This document shows positions 20,754-29,440 of a stretch of DNA of 64,000 nt, in pieces. Position 1 is the first letter of the stretch, and every line of letters starts with the position of its first letter. Source of the DNA: Marichromatium gracile (GTDB lineage Bacteria > Pseudomonadota > Gammaproteobacteria > Chromatiales > Chromatiaceae); NCBI RefSeq assembly GCF_004343155.1, contig NZ_SMDC01000003.1:124001-188000 (forward strand), read 5' to 3'. The notes beneath the pieces were generated by a model. That model searched no databases. It worked only from the letters and a program-made list of their open reading frames with translations, and had not been told where the DNA came from. A program made the translations under genes and the position numbers.

Positions 20754-21632
20754 ATGGCAAAGATTCACAAGGCGGTCTTCCCGGTGGCCGGTCTCGGTAC
20801 CCGCTTCCTGCCGGCGACCAAGGCCAGCCCCAAGGAGATGCTGCCGATCGTGGACAAGCCGCTGATCCAGTACGCCGCCGAGGAGGCCGAGGCCGCCGGG
20901 GTGGAGCAGCTGGTGTTCATCACCGGACGTCACAAGCGCTCGATCGAGGATCACTTCGACAAGGCCTTCGAGCTCGAGGTGGAGCTGGCCGAGGCGGGCA
21001 AGGACAAGCTGCTCAAGGTCGTGCGCAACGTGCTCACCGAGGGCACCACCTGCGCCTATGTGCGTCAGGCCGAGGCCCTGGGGCTGGGCCATGCGGTGCT
21101 CTGCGCCAAGCCGGTGGTCGGTCGCGAACCCTTCGCGGTGCTGCTCGCCGACGATCTGATCCGCGCCGAGGGCAAGGGGGTGGTCGAGCAGATGGCCGAG
21201 GTGCACGCGCGCTATGGCTGCAGCGTGCTCAGCGTCCAGGAGGTGCCGCGCGAGGAGACGCACAAGTATGGCATCGTCGAGGTCGAGCCCGGTCCCGACG
21301 GTGAGCTGCGGGTGGTCTCGATCGTCGAGAAACCGGCGCCCGAGGATGCGCCCTCGAACCTCGCCGTGGTCGGGCGCTACCTGCTCACCCCGACGATCTT
21401 CGACAAGCTCGAGAACACCGGTACCGGCGCCGGCGGCGAGATCCAGCTCACCGATGCGATCTCGGCGCTGCTCGCCGACGAGCCGGTGATCGCTCACCCC
21501 TTCGAGGGCAAGCGCTACGACTGCGGCAGCAAGCTCGGCTATCTGGAGGCGACGGTGGAGTTCGGGCTCGACCACCCCGAACTCGGCGAGCGCTTCGCCG
21601 CTTATCTGCGCGATTTCGTCGCGCAGCAGTAG
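20754..21632 (+). CDS. galU: UTP-glucose-1-phosphate uridylyltransferase
   Basis: Forms UDP-glucose from UTP and glucose 1-phosphate for LPS, glycans and sugar interconversion. 292 residues. The N-terminal nucleotide signature [20 protein letters not shown] and the sugar-binding KYGIVEV and [11 protein letters not shown] segments are intact. The ATG at 20754 has GGAG upstream and gives the standard [12 protein letters not shown] start. A heptad-type repeat begins at the stop codon. It may share metabolism with glgA, pgi and zwf further along the window. Confidence 0.96.
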   Translation: MAKIHKAVFPVAGLGTRFLPATKASPKEMLPIVDKPLIQYAAEEAEAAGVEQLVFITGRHKRSIEDHFDKAFELEVELAEAGKDKLLKVVRNVLTEGTTCAYVRQAEALGLGHAVLCAKPVVGREPFAVLLADDLIRAEGKGVVEQMAEVHARYGCSVLSVQEVPREETHKYGIVEVEPGPDGELRVVSIVEKPAPEDAPSNLAVVGRYLLTPTIFDKLENTGTGAGGEIQLTDAISALLADEPVIAHPFEGKRYDCGSKLGYLEATVEFGLDHPELGERFAAYLRDFVAQQ

Positions 21633-21722
21633 GAGGCTGGCGTCCAGCGATCAGCCGCCAGCCTCCAGTGACGGGGATGGCGCGGCTCCGAGCGTCGCGG
21701 CTGGACGCCAGCGTTCACCAGA
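21631..21722. repeat. Heptad-type inverted repeat touching the galU stop codon
   Basis: CTGGCGTCCAGC near 21637 pairs with GCTGGACGCCAG near 21701, leaving a loop of about 50 nt that contains CAGCGAT, CAGCCGC and CAGCCTC heptads. The element overlaps the last stop-codon bases of galU. It could fold as an mRNA 3' structure, but no T-run follows. Same repeat family as 17444-17665. Confidence 0.7.
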
Positions 21723-21817
21723 GGAGGGCGTTTCACGCCGGACATGCTGTGCGTTGCTCGGATTCATGAGCGACCGGTCGCTACTGGCGAGACCTGGGCG
21801 CCGAGGGCTGGGCGTCG

Positions 21818-21937
21818 AGTCCTTTTGCGGCCTTCGTGTCTGGGCGGTTTAATCTTGCTGGCCGCTGGCCGCTGGCCGCTGGCCGCTGGCCGCTGGCCGC
21901 TGGCCGCTGGCCGCTGGCCGCTGGCCGCTGGCCGCTG
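21818..21937. repeat. Core motif plus 11 exact GCTGGCC heptads abutting gluQ stop
   Basis: On the minus strand the order is gluQ stop, then CAGCGGC-type heptads (11 exact copies at 21857-21933 plus a partial), then a degenerate core (TTAAACCGCCCAGAC...) at 21818-21856. The array begins immediately after the gluQ TGA. The rest of 21633-21937 contains no gene. Confidence 0.85.
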
Positions 21938-22837
21938 TCACCGATCCGCTGGCAGCGGCGCGCTGCGCGTCCGCGGGACGCGTTCGATGCGCCAGTGCGC
22001 GATGGCGTGTTCCCAGAAGCGTTGCAGGGTGCAGTGCGGCGGCGGGGGCGGTTGGCCGAGGAAGGCCCAGGCGCGGCGCAGCGCCGGGAGTGGGTCGGCG
22101 GGATCGACCGGGGCGGCGGCGAGGCGCTTGCTGAGCTTGCGTCCCTCCGGGTCGAGCACCAGCGGGACATGGGCGTAGTCGGGCTGGGGCAGGCCCAGCG
22201 CGCGCTGCAGCCGGATCTGGCGCGGGGTGGAGTCGAGCAGGTCGGCGCCGCGCACCACCTGGTCGATGCCCTGCCAGGCATCGTCGACCACTACCGCGAG
22301 CTGGTAGGCATGGATGGCGTCGGCGCGACGCAGCACGAAGTCGCCGACCGCCTGCTCGAGGTCCTGCGTGCGTGGGCCGAAGACCCGGTCGTCGAACTCG
22401 ACGGGGGTGCTGTCGGTGCGCATGCGGATGGTGCGCGGCGCCCGCCCGCGCGGCAGCCCGGCGCGACAGGTGCCGGGATAGATCGGTCCTTCGCTGCCGC
22501 GCCTGGCGCGGCGGGCGATCTCGGCGCGACTGCAGCCGCAGGGATAGGTCAGCCCGCGTGCGGCGAGCTGGGCGAGTGCGGCGTCATAGGCGGCGAGCCG
22601 GTCGTGCTGATAGCACACCGGGCCGTCGTGGCGCATGCCGAAGGCGGCGAGGGTGTCGAGGATGGCCCGCGCCGCGCCCGCGACCTCGCGCGGACGGTCG
22701 AGGTCCTCGATGCGCACCAGCCACTCGCCGCCGTGCGCGCGCGCATCGGCATGGCTGGCCACCGCGGTGACCAGCGAGCCGAAGTGCAAGGGGCCGGTGG
22801 GGGAGGGGGCGAAGCGCCCCCGATAGCCGGCGATCAG
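21938..22837 (-). CDS. gluQ: Glutamyl-Q tRNA(Asp) synthetase, apparent CTG start
   Basis: Attaches glutamate to queuosine 34 of tRNA-Asp. 299 residues if translation begins at the CTG ending at 22837, which overlaps the dksA stop as CTGA. The usual N-terminal signature YRGRFAPSPTGPLHFGS lies at the start, and HFGS is the HIGH-type ATP motif. The first ATG/GTG/TTG in frame is a TTG at 22789 inside this motif and would remove RFAPSPTGP. Other landmarks are the zinc Cys pair YPCGCSR and the KMSKS-like GRKLSKR. The fold is a truncated class I GluRS core without an anticodon domain. The dksA-gluQ order is conserved. Confidence 0.9.
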   Translation of the reverse strand: MIAGYRGRFAPSPTGPLHFGSLVTAVASHADARAHGGEWLVRIEDLDRPREVAGAARAILDTLAAFGMRHDGPVCYQHDRLAAYDAALAQLAARGLTYPCGCSRAEIARRARRGSEGPIYPGTCRAGLPRGRAPRTIRMRTDSTPVEFDDRVFGPRTQDLEQAVGDFVLRRADAIHAYQLAVVVDDAWQGIDQVVRGADLLDSTPRQIRLQRALGLPQPDYAHVPLVLDPEGRKLSKRLAAAPVDPADPLPALRRAWAFLGQPPPPPHCTLQRFWEHAIAHWRIERVPRTRSAPLPADR

Positions 22838-23268
22838 CCGCGCTGACGCTCGCGGATCTCGTCGAGCGTCTTGCAGTCGATGCAGAGCGTGGCGGTCGGT
22901 CGGGCCTCAAGCCGACGGATGCCGATCTCGACGCCGCAGGCGTCACAGTAGCCGTACTCGTGCTCGTCGAGGCGGTCGAGTGCCTCGTCGATCTTCTTGA
23001 TCAGCTTGCGCTCGCGGTCGCGGGTCCGCAGCTCGAGGCTGAACTCCGACTCCTGGGTGGCGCGGTCGTTGGGGTCGGGGAAGTTGGTCGCCTCGTCCTG
23101 CATGTGATGTACGGTGCGGTCGACCTCTTCCATCAGTGACCGTTTCCAGGCCTGGAGGATGGCGCGGAAGTGCGCCTCCTGCTCGGGGCTCATGTAGTCC
23201 TCGTCGCTCGCGGCTTCATAAGGTTCGAAACCGAACGCCTTGGCGTCTTGTGCTCTTGCTTCGGCCAT
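22834..23268 (-). CDS. dksA: RNA polymerase-binding transcription factor DksA
   Basis: 144 residues. Binds the RNA polymerase secondary channel and works with ppGpp. The coiled-coil region (about 30-105) includes the ESEFSLELRTRDRERKLI helix; the tip DEATNFPDPNDRATQE carries the acidic residues. The C4 zinc finger is CDACG ... CIDCK. The N-terminus is slightly shorter than in E. coli DksA. gluQ follows with a 4-nt overlap. The upstream stretch 23269-23477 is divergent with the HAD gene and should hold both promoters. Confidence 0.96.
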   Translation of the reverse strand: MAEARAQDAKAFGFEPYEAASDEDYMSPEQEAHFRAILQAWKRSLMEEVDRTVHHMQDEATNFPDPNDRATQESEFSLELRTRDRERKLIKKIDEALDRLDEHEYGYCDACGVEIGIRRLEARPTATLCIDCKTLDEIRERQRG

Positions 23269-23477
23269 GGATGTGCTCCCGAAGGCTCTTCTCGTGGGGT
23301 GTCCTAGCGACCGGGCCCATCCGGACCTGTTCGCGAAAAACGCCCTTAAGTACCAGATCCCCGCGCGGTGGGCAACTCATGATGAGACGTTCGGCCGTGC
23401 GCGGGCATCGCTGGTCGGCTAATCTGGAAGGCTTGCCGCTGCCCGCCGTCTTGCGTAAGCGCAACAGGAGATCGAGC

Positions 23478-24260
23478 ATGTATCCCTTCGAGGCGATCAT
23501 CTGGGATGTCGACGGCACCCTCGCCGATACCGAGCGTGACGGCCATCGTCGCGCCTTCAACGCGGCCTTTGCCGAGGCCGGTCTGGACTGGTGCTGGGAT
23601 GTCGCCACCTATGGTGAGCTGCTCGAGGTGACCGGTGGGCGCGAGCGTATCGCCGCCTTCATCGTCGAGCACCGTCCGGCGCTGCCGGCGGGTGTCGAGC
23701 CCGAGACGCTCGCCGTGCGTCTGCACCGGGCCAAGTCGCGCCACTATGCCCGGTTGCTCGCGGCCGGCGCGATCGGGCTGCGGCCAGGCGTGTTGCGACT
23801 GTTGCGCGCGGCGCGCACGGCGGGCATCCGTCTGGCGATCGCCACCACCTCGACGCCGGAGAACGTGCATGCACTGCTCGCGCACGCCGGCGAACCGGGG
23901 CTGACCGAGTGGTTCGAGGTGATCGCCGCCGGGGACATGGTGGCGAACAAGAAGCCGGCGCCGGATGTCTATCTGCTCGCGCTCGAGCGCCTCGGTCTCG
24001 GCGCCGACGCCTGCGTGGCGGTGGAGGACTCGGCGCCGGGCCTGCGGGCGGCGCGCGCCGCCGGACTCGGGACGGTGGTGATCACCGTCAACGACTATAC
24101 GCGGGAGCAGGCGTTCGACGACGCCGCCCTGGTGGTCGACGGACTCGGCGCGCCCGAGACGCCGGTCAGCGTGCTGCACGGACGGCTCGGGGGACGCTCC
24201 CATGTCGACCTCGCGGCGCTCGCGGACCTTGTCCGCGCGCGCCACCCTGAAACCTCATAG
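23478..24260 (+). CDS. HAD-superfamily phosphatase, CbbY/phosphoglucomutase-like
   Basis: 260 residues. All four HAD motifs are present: DVDGTLAD (motif I), ATTST (II), KKPAPD (III) and VEDSAPG (IV), with a helical cap between motifs I and II (about residues 20-90). The Lys-Lys in ANKKPAPD and the cap type match the CbbY/Gph/PGMB group; CbbY dephosphorylates xylulose-1,5-bisphosphate in Rubisco-using bacteria. No Rubisco gene is present in the window, so CbbY is not assigned. The aminotransferase gene begins 6 nt downstream. Confidence 0.88.
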   Translation: MYPFEAIIWDVDGTLADTERDGHRRAFNAAFAEAGLDWCWDVATYGELLEVTGGRERIAAFIVEHRPALPAGVEPETLAVRLHRAKSRHYARLLAAGAIGLRPGVLRLLRAARTAGIRLAIATTSTPENVHALLAHAGEPGLTEWFEVIAAGDMVANKKPAPDVYLLALERLGLGADACVAVEDSAPGLRAARAAGLGTVVITVNDYTREQAFDDAALVVDGLGAPETPVSVLHGRLGGRSHVDLAALADLVRARHPETS

Positions 24261-24266
24261 ATCAAG

Positions 24267-25457
24267 ATGCAATCCACAGAACAACCCAGACTGGCACCGC
24301 GCGCCCGCGCGGTCGAACCCTTCCATGTGATGCGCCTGCTCGAGCGGGCCAAGAGGCTCGAGGCCGAAGGGCGCTCGATCATCCATCTCGAGGTCGGCGA
24401 GCCCGACTTCCCCACTCCCGAGCCGATCCTCGCCGCGGCGCGTGCCGCGCTGGAGGGCGGCGCCGTGCACTACACCCCGGCTGCGGGCCTGCCGCAGCTG
24501 CGTGAGCGGCTGTCGCGCTATTACGCCGAGCGGTATGGTGCCAGCGTCGCGGCCGACCGCATCCTGGTCACGCCGGGCGCCTCGGGCGCCATCCAACTGG
24601 TGTTCCAGGCACTGCTCGAGCCGGGTGACGAGGTGCTGATCTGTGACCCCTCCTATCCCTGTTATCGCCAGGTGTTGCGATTGCTCGGGGTGGAGCCGCG
24701 CGCGGTGGCGGTCGACGCCGCCGACGACTTCCAGCTCAGCGCGGCGCGCGCCGAGGCGGCCTGGTCGCCGCGGGTGCGCGCGCTGATCGTCGCCTCTCCG
24801 GCCAACCCGAGCGGCACCCTGCTCGGGCGCGAGCAGCTCGCCGAGCTGCATGCGCTTTGCCGTGCCAGGGGGGCGGCGCTGATCGTCGACGAGATCTATC
24901 AGGGGCTGGTCTACGACGCCCCGGACCATACCGCGCTCGAGCTGGCCGAGGATGTCTACGTCATCAACAGCTTCTCCAAGTACTTCGGTATGACCGGTTG
25001 GCGGCTCGGCTGGCTGGCCGCGCCGCGCGCGGCGGTCGAGGTGATGGAGCGGATGGCGCAGAACCTGTTCATCGCCCCCAACACCCCGGCGCAGCATGCC
25101 GCGCTCGCTGCCTTCGAGCCTGCCACCCTGGAGATCCTCGAGCAGCGTCGCGTCTGCTTCCGCGCGCGCCGCGACGCCCTGCTCGACGGGCTGCGTCGAC
25201 TCGGCTTCGGTATCGACGGCGAGCCCAAGGGGGCCTTCTATCTCTATGCCCGGCTGCCCGAGCAGGTGGGGATGGACTCGATGCAGTTCGCCACCACCAT
25301 GTTGGAGGAGGTCGGGGTGGCCGCGACCCCGGGGCACGACTTCGGTTGCCATGGCGCCGAGCGTCACGTGCGCTTCGCCTACACCTGCGATCTGCCGGTG
25401 ATCGACGAGGCGCTCGGGCGCATCGACCGCTTCCTCGCCCAGTGCCGGTCGCGCTGA
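24267..25457 (+). CDS. PLP-dependent aminotransferase, class I/II
   Basis: 396 residues. It belongs to the aspartate aminotransferase fold-type I group. The PLP Lys is in NSFSKYFGMTGWRLGW; other motifs are VTPGASGAIQLVFQALL, the SPANPSGT loop, VDEIYQGLVYD, and the substrate-carboxylate Arg in RHVRFAYT near 370. Similar proteins act as alanine/aspartate-type or branched-chain transaminases, and the substrate cannot be read here. It sits 6 nt after the HAD gene and 72 nt before zapE, a plausible operon. Confidence 0.9.
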   Translation: MQSTEQPRLAPRARAVEPFHVMRLLERAKRLEAEGRSIIHLEVGEPDFPTPEPILAAARAALEGGAVHYTPAAGLPQLRERLSRYYAERYGASVAADRILVTPGASGAIQLVFQALLEPGDEVLICDPSYPCYRQVLRLLGVEPRAVAVDAADDFQLSAARAEAAWSPRVRALIVASPANPSGTLLGREQLAELHALCRARGAALIVDEIYQGLVYDAPDHTALELAEDVYVINSFSKYFGMTGWRLGWLAAPRAAVEVMERMAQNLFIAPNTPAQHAALAAFEPATLEILEQRRVCFRARRDALLDGLRRLGFGIDGEPKGAFYLYARLPEQVGMDSMQFATTMLEEVGVAATPGHDFGCHGAERHVRFAYTCDLPVIDEALGRIDRFLAQCRSR

Positions 25458-25529
25458 GCACCAGTGCCACGCGGGGCCATGGTCCCGCGTGACCCTTCTT
25501 CATCCACAGTCAGTTTCGAGAGACCTGCC

Positions 25530-26645
25530 TTGACCGCTTCAGCCTCATCATCCCCCGACCGATCCAGTTTCCAGCCACGCGACCCGGCCCAGCGTGAGGC
25601 CCACGCGCGCCTGCTCGCACTGCACCAGGCGCTCGAGCGCGCGCCGGCGCCCGGAGGCGGGCTGCTCGGTCGGGTGCGTCGTCGTCTCGGCGGCGAGGTG
25701 ACGCCGGTGCCCGGGCTCTATTTCTGGGGTGGCGTGGGGCGCGGCAAGACCCACCTGATGGACTGGTTCGTCGATGGGCTGGAGCTGCCGGGCAAGCGGC
25801 GCATGCACTTCCATCACTTCATGCGCGAGGTGCATGGCCACCTGGCGCAGCTGCCGCGCCAGACCGATCCGCTCGATCGGGTCGCCGAGCTGATGTGTCG
25901 CGATCTGCGAGTGCTCTGTCTCGACGAGTTCCTGGTCACCGACATCACCGACGCCATGCTGCTCTACGGTCTGCTCAAGGCGATGTTCGCCCGCGGCGTG
26001 ACCCTGGTGACCACCTCCAACACCCCGCCCGACGACCTCTATCGCAATGGTCTGCAGCGCCAGTCCTTCCTCCCGGCGATCGAGCTGATCAAGCGTCATA
26101 CCGATGTCTTCGAGCTCGACGGCGGCCAGGACTACCGGCTGCAGACGTTGATGCGCGAGGGGGTCTATGTGCTCGCCGGCGAGGACGGTGAGGCGCGGTT
26201 GGCGGCCGATTTCGACGAGCTCAGCGGCGGGCATCGGGTGGCCGCCTCCTGGCTCGAGGTCAATGGCCGGACGATCGAGGCGCGCGCGCTCGGCAGCAAC
26301 GTCGCCTGGTTCGATTTCGATGCGCTCTGCGCCACCCCGCGCTCCACCGCCGACTATATCGAGATCGCCCGCGATTACCTCACCCTGCTGATCTCCGGGG
26401 TGCCGCAGCTCGGTCCCGGCTGCGACGCCGCCGCGCGGCGCTTCCTGCACCTGGTCGACGAACTCTACGACCGCCGGGTCAAGCTGGTGCTCTCGGTCGA
26501 GGTGCCGCTCGATCGGCTCTATGCCGGCGGCATGACCGACTTCGCCCACGCCCGCCTGCTCAGTCGCCTGCAGGAGATGCAATCGGTCGAGTACCTGGCC
26601 GCCGCGACCGCCGCCGAGTCCGAACCGGACAGCGTCGCGGCCTGA
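25530..26645 (+). CDS. zapE: Cell division protein ZapE (AFG1-like ATPase)
   Basis: About 371 residues. AFG1-family P-loop ATPase that in E. coli binds FtsZ and is needed under heat or low oxygen. Walker A is GGVGRGKTHL near residue 75, Walker B is VLCLDEFLVTDI near 130, and the arginine-containing NGLQRQSFLPAIELI and late HLVDELYDRRVKLVLS segments are conserved. A TTG at 25530 with GAGAGA upstream was chosen; an ATG at 25464 would add 22 poorly conserved residues. A heptad repeat follows the stop. Confidence 0.9.
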   Translation: MTASASSSPDRSSFQPRDPAQREAHARLLALHQALERAPAPGGGLLGRVRRRLGGEVTPVPGLYFWGGVGRGKTHLMDWFVDGLELPGKRRMHFHHFMREVHGHLAQLPRQTDPLDRVAELMCRDLRVLCLDEFLVTDITDAMLLYGLLKAMFARGVTLVTTSNTPPDDLYRNGLQRQSFLPAIELIKRHTDVFELDGGQDYRLQTLMREGVYVLAGEDGEARLAADFDELSGGHRVAASWLEVNGRTIEARALGSNVAWFDFDALCATPRSTADYIEIARDYLTLLISGVPQLGPGCDAAARRFLHLVDELYDRRVKLVLSVEVPLDRLYAGGMTDFAHARLLSRLQEMQSVEYLAAATAAESEPDSVAA

Positions 26646-26649
26646 TTGG

Positions 26650-26815
26650 CGCCAGTCGATCAGCCGCCAGCCGTCAGCCTTCAGCCGCCAGCTACCAGTC
26701 GCGCTGTCGGTCGGCTCCTCGGGCGATCCTCCGGGCTCCCGGCTTGCTGTGAGCCTGGACGCTGCGGTCGTGATTGACTAAAGCCGCCCACTGGCGGCTG
26801 GCGGCTGGTCGCTAA
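26650..26815. repeat. Heptad repeat, inverted pair
   Basis: Left arm 26650-26702: CGATCAGCCGCCAGCCGTCAG-like heptads (CAGCCGC, CAGCCGT, CAGCCTT, CAGCTAC). Right arm 26788-26812: CTGGCGGCTGGCGGCTGGTCG, its inverted match. The centre (about 85 nt) is unique and codes for nothing recognisable. No core motif is seen here. It occupies most of the 257-nt gap between zapE and ubiG. Confidence 0.75.
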
Positions 26816-26902
26816 AGCCTGCCAGCTTGCTTCCACGGGCTTGAATCCGCCATGATCGACTCCATTGGATGTCAATTAACCGGTATTCCAGGGAGTTCGC
26901 CG

Positions 26903-27649
26903 ATGCCCACCGCCCATCTCACCGCTCCGAGCGTCGATCCCGAGGAGCTCGCCTATTACGAGCGACTGGCGCATCGCTGGTGGGATGCCGAGGGGCCCTT
27001 CTGGCCGTTGCACCGGCTCAATGCCTTCCGGGTCGGCTATCTCCGCGAGCGTCTGGCGGCGGTGTTCGGGCGTGATGCGCGGGATGCACGCCCGTTCGCC
27101 GGACTGCGGGTGCTCGATATCGGCTGTGGCGGGGGCATCCTCAGCGAGTCGATGGTCGCGCTCGGCGCCGAGGTCACCGGGATCGACATCACCGAGAAGA
27201 CCCTGAGGGTTGCGCGCATGCATGCCGAGGCGGGTGGGCTTGCGATCGACTATCGGTTGGCGAGTGCCGCCGAGATGCGCGAGGCCGGCGCGACCTTCGA
27301 CGTGGTGCTCAACATGGAGGTGCTCGAGCATGTCGAACGCCTGCCCGACTTCCTCGCCGACAGTGCCGAGCTGGTGCGCCCCGGCGGGGTGATGCAGGTC
27401 TCGACCATCAATCGCACCCCGATCGCCTGGCTGATGGCGATCATCGGTGCCGAGTACGTGTTGCGCTGGCTGCCGCGCGGTACCCATCGCTATCGCAAGC
27501 TGGTGCGTCCCGACGAGGTGCGCGGCGGACTCGGCGAGGGCTTCGATCTGTTGCACCAGACCGGTGTGCGGGTCAACCCCTTCACCCGCGCCTTTTCCTT
27601 TACCGATTGGATGGGCGTCAACTACATGATGCTGTTTCAGCGCGGCTGA
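26903..27649 (+). CDS. ubiG: Ubiquinone biosynthesis O-methyltransferase
   Basis: Carries out the two O-methylations of ubiquinone synthesis with SAM. 248 residues from the ATG at 26903, which has GGGAG 7 nt upstream; an upstream ATG at 26852 is less likely. SAM motif I is VLDIGCGGGILSESMV near residue 66. HRWWDAEGPFWPLHRLN near residue 26 and the membrane-binding FTDWMGVNYMM end are characteristic of UbiG. A membrane-interaction helix (IAWLMAIIGAEYVLRWLP) is also seen. Ubiquinone and the menF-derived menaquinone route would coexist in this genome. Confidence 0.95.
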   Translation: MPTAHLTAPSVDPEELAYYERLAHRWWDAEGPFWPLHRLNAFRVGYLRERLAAVFGRDARDARPFAGLRVLDIGCGGGILSESMVALGAEVTGIDITEKTLRVARMHAEAGGLAIDYRLASAAEMREAGATFDVVLNMEVLEHVERLPDFLADSAELVRPGGVMQVSTINRTPIAWLMAIIGAEYVLRWLPRGTHRYRKLVRPDEVRGGLGEGFDLLHQTGVRVNPFTRAFSFTDWMGVNYMMLFQRG

Positions 27650-27758
27650 GCCGGTTTCTCGGCTCGGGTCGCTGCGATGACGGTCCCGGGTTGCCGGGAC
27701 ATATGCATGGGGCGACGGAGGTCGCTCCGGATACCGAACGGTCGCAACGAGGGATGTC

Positions 27759-27950
27759 ATGAGCGAAAACAAGCGGGAATTCGATCGATGGGTCGCGGCG
27801 ATCAGCCGCGGTGGTCTCGGTCATGTCTATGTCCGTCTCTATCAGGACGCCCCGACCTGGGTGCGTGACATGGCGGTCAATCGCTACGGCAAGGGCACGG
27901 TGTTCCTGCCGGCGCAGCGGTTGCGCGCGAGTGCGCCGGTCGCGGCCTGA
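27759..27950 (+). CDS. Small conserved-looking protein, unknown function
   Basis: 63 residues, cytoplasmic, no membrane segment. GAGGG lies 6 nt before the ATG. The sequence has a basic/aromatic centre (DRWVAAISRGGLGHVYVRLYQDAPTWV split across residues 9-35), then YGKGTVFLPAQRL. I do not recognise a family. It follows ubiG by 110 nt and ends 2 nt before the convergent stop of the ferredoxin-reductase fusion. Codon use looks like its neighbours, and the good ribosome site favours a real gene. Confidence 0.6.
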   Translation: MSENKREFDRWVAAISRGGLGHVYVRLYQDAPTWVRDMAVNRYGKGTVFLPAQRLRASAPVAA

Positions 27951-27952
27951 AT

Positions 27953-29413
27953 TCAGTCGGCGCGCAGCGCCTCGACACGGATCCGCTCGGTGCTCACGCC
28001 GCCCGTCCTCAGGGCCTGCTCCAGGGTGCTGACGGTGACCTCCGGCCCCGCGAGATAGAGACGCTGGTGGTCGTGTGGCGGGTGTTCGTCGAGGATGCGC
28101 GCGGCGAGCCGGTCGGCGGGTGTGGCATCGAGCAGCGTATAGGTGAAGTCGTCCAGGGCGTCACCGAGCGCGCGCGCCCAGTGCGCCAGGTGATGCCCCT
28201 CGGGGGCTGCGGTCTCCCAGTAGAGGTGATAGCGGGGGATGGCGTCGATCGCGACCGCCTGCTCGATGAGGCTGCGGACCGGGGCGATGCCGTCGCCGCA
28301 GGCGATGAAGAGCGCCTCGTCGGTCGCTGACTCGTCGAGCACGAAGTCGCCGTAGGGCCCTTCCAGGTCGAGCCGTTGCCCCGGTCCCAGCCGATCGTCG
28401 AAGAGTGCGCGGGCGAGTGCGTCGTCACCGGCGCGGATCAGGAAGCGCAGGTTGCGTCCGTCGCAGGGGCAGCTGGCGATCGGCAGTTCGCTCGGCGGCT
28501 CGCCCGGGCGTGCGAGCCGCGCGCGCTGACCGGCCATGAAGCGCAACAGCTGATTGCGCGGTGTCTGGATCTGGAGCGCGCGCAGCGTCGCTCCGATCGT
28601 CTCGACACGGCGCACGCTGACGCGAATGCGCTGCAGCGGCAGCTCGGCGCTCGAACGTGCCTCGCCGATCTCCAGGGTGAGATCGGTGAGCGCGGTATGG
28701 GCGCAGGTGAGCAGATAGCCGAGTCGGCGCTCGCGCGCGCCGATCGAGTAGTCGTGGGGCCTGATCTGGCGGGTCTCGCCGCTGACCAGCCGTGCCTTGC
28801 AGCCGCCGCAGTTACCGCTGGCGCAGCCGTGCTCGAGATGGATGCCGGCGCGCACCGCAGCCTCGAGCAGCGACTCCTCTCCCTCCACCAGGAAACTGTG
28901 TCCACTGGGGATCAGCCGTACCCGGGCGGCCAGGGTGCGCGCCGGTGCCGACCGCTCCTCGGGTGCCTCATTGACGGGCAGTGCGGCGCGTGCCTCGGCG
29001 AGCCAGTGGCCGAGGGCCGCGAGTGCCGTGGGCAGCGTGGCGGGGTCGCTGGCGGAGAGCGCCGCGATCCGCTCGGCGACCTGCTCGATCAGTCCGCGCG
29101 CGGCCTCTCCGGCCTCGATCTCGTGCGCCAGTGCCGCGCTCAGCCGACGCGCCTGCTCGAGCAGCACTCGGGCGTCGGGCAGCGCGACCGGTTCGGGTTC
29201 GAGCCGGGGGCGGGCGTTGTCGACGATCTCGCGCACCTGTTCGAGCGCGCCCTCGTGCTCGAGGCTCAGGCTGGGGTAGAGGCGCAGCAGCTCGTGCGCG
29301 GCCACCTCACCCTCGAAGGTCGTCAGCTCGGCGCGGCGGATGCGTCGTTGCAGCTCGCCGCGGCTGACTCCGGCCAGCCGGGCGGCGCGCGAGAGCGTCA
29401 GGTAGGTCGTCAC
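27953..29413 (-). CDS. HTH-like domain fused to 2Fe-2S ferredoxin and FNR-type reductase
   Basis: 486 residues in three parts. Residues 1-55 (YLTLSRAARLAGVSRGELQRRI) look like an excisionase/MerR-type winged helix. Residues 55-150 are helical and unassigned. Residues 160-245 are a plant-type 2Fe-2S ferredoxin domain, with CASGNCGGC (C-x4-C-x2-C) and a fourth Cys in LLTCAHT. The C-terminus is an FAD/NAD oxidoreductase; LDLEGPYGDFVL, ACGDGIAPVRSLI and the late LYLAGP are typical motifs. Related reductases feed electrons to oxygenases. The helix-turn-helix suggests DNA or protein contact, but this is inference. The cupin gene lies 27 nt upstream. Confidence 0.82.
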   Translation of the reverse strand: MTTYLTLSRAARLAGVSRGELQRRIRRAELTTFEGEVAAHELLRLYPSLSLEHEGALEQVREIVDNARPRLEPEPVALPDARVLLEQARRLSAALAHEIEAGEAARGLIEQVAERIAALSASDPATLPTALAALGHWLAEARAALPVNEAPEERSAPARTLAARVRLIPSGHSFLVEGEESLLEAAVRAGIHLEHGCASGNCGGCKARLVSGETRQIRPHDYSIGARERRLGYLLTCAHTALTDLTLEIGEARSSAELPLQRIRVSVRRVETIGATLRALQIQTPRNQLLRFMAGQRARLARPGEPPSELPIASCPCDGRNLRFLIRAGDDALARALFDDRLGPGQRLDLEGPYGDFVLDESATDEALFIACGDGIAPVRSLIEQAVAIDAIPRYHLYWETAAPEGHHLAHWARALGDALDDFTYTLLDATPADRLAARILDEHPPHDHQRLYLAGPEVTVSTLEQALRTGGVSTERIRVEALRAD

Positions 29414-29440
29414 GGATACGCCTCCAGATGACTCGGCGTC

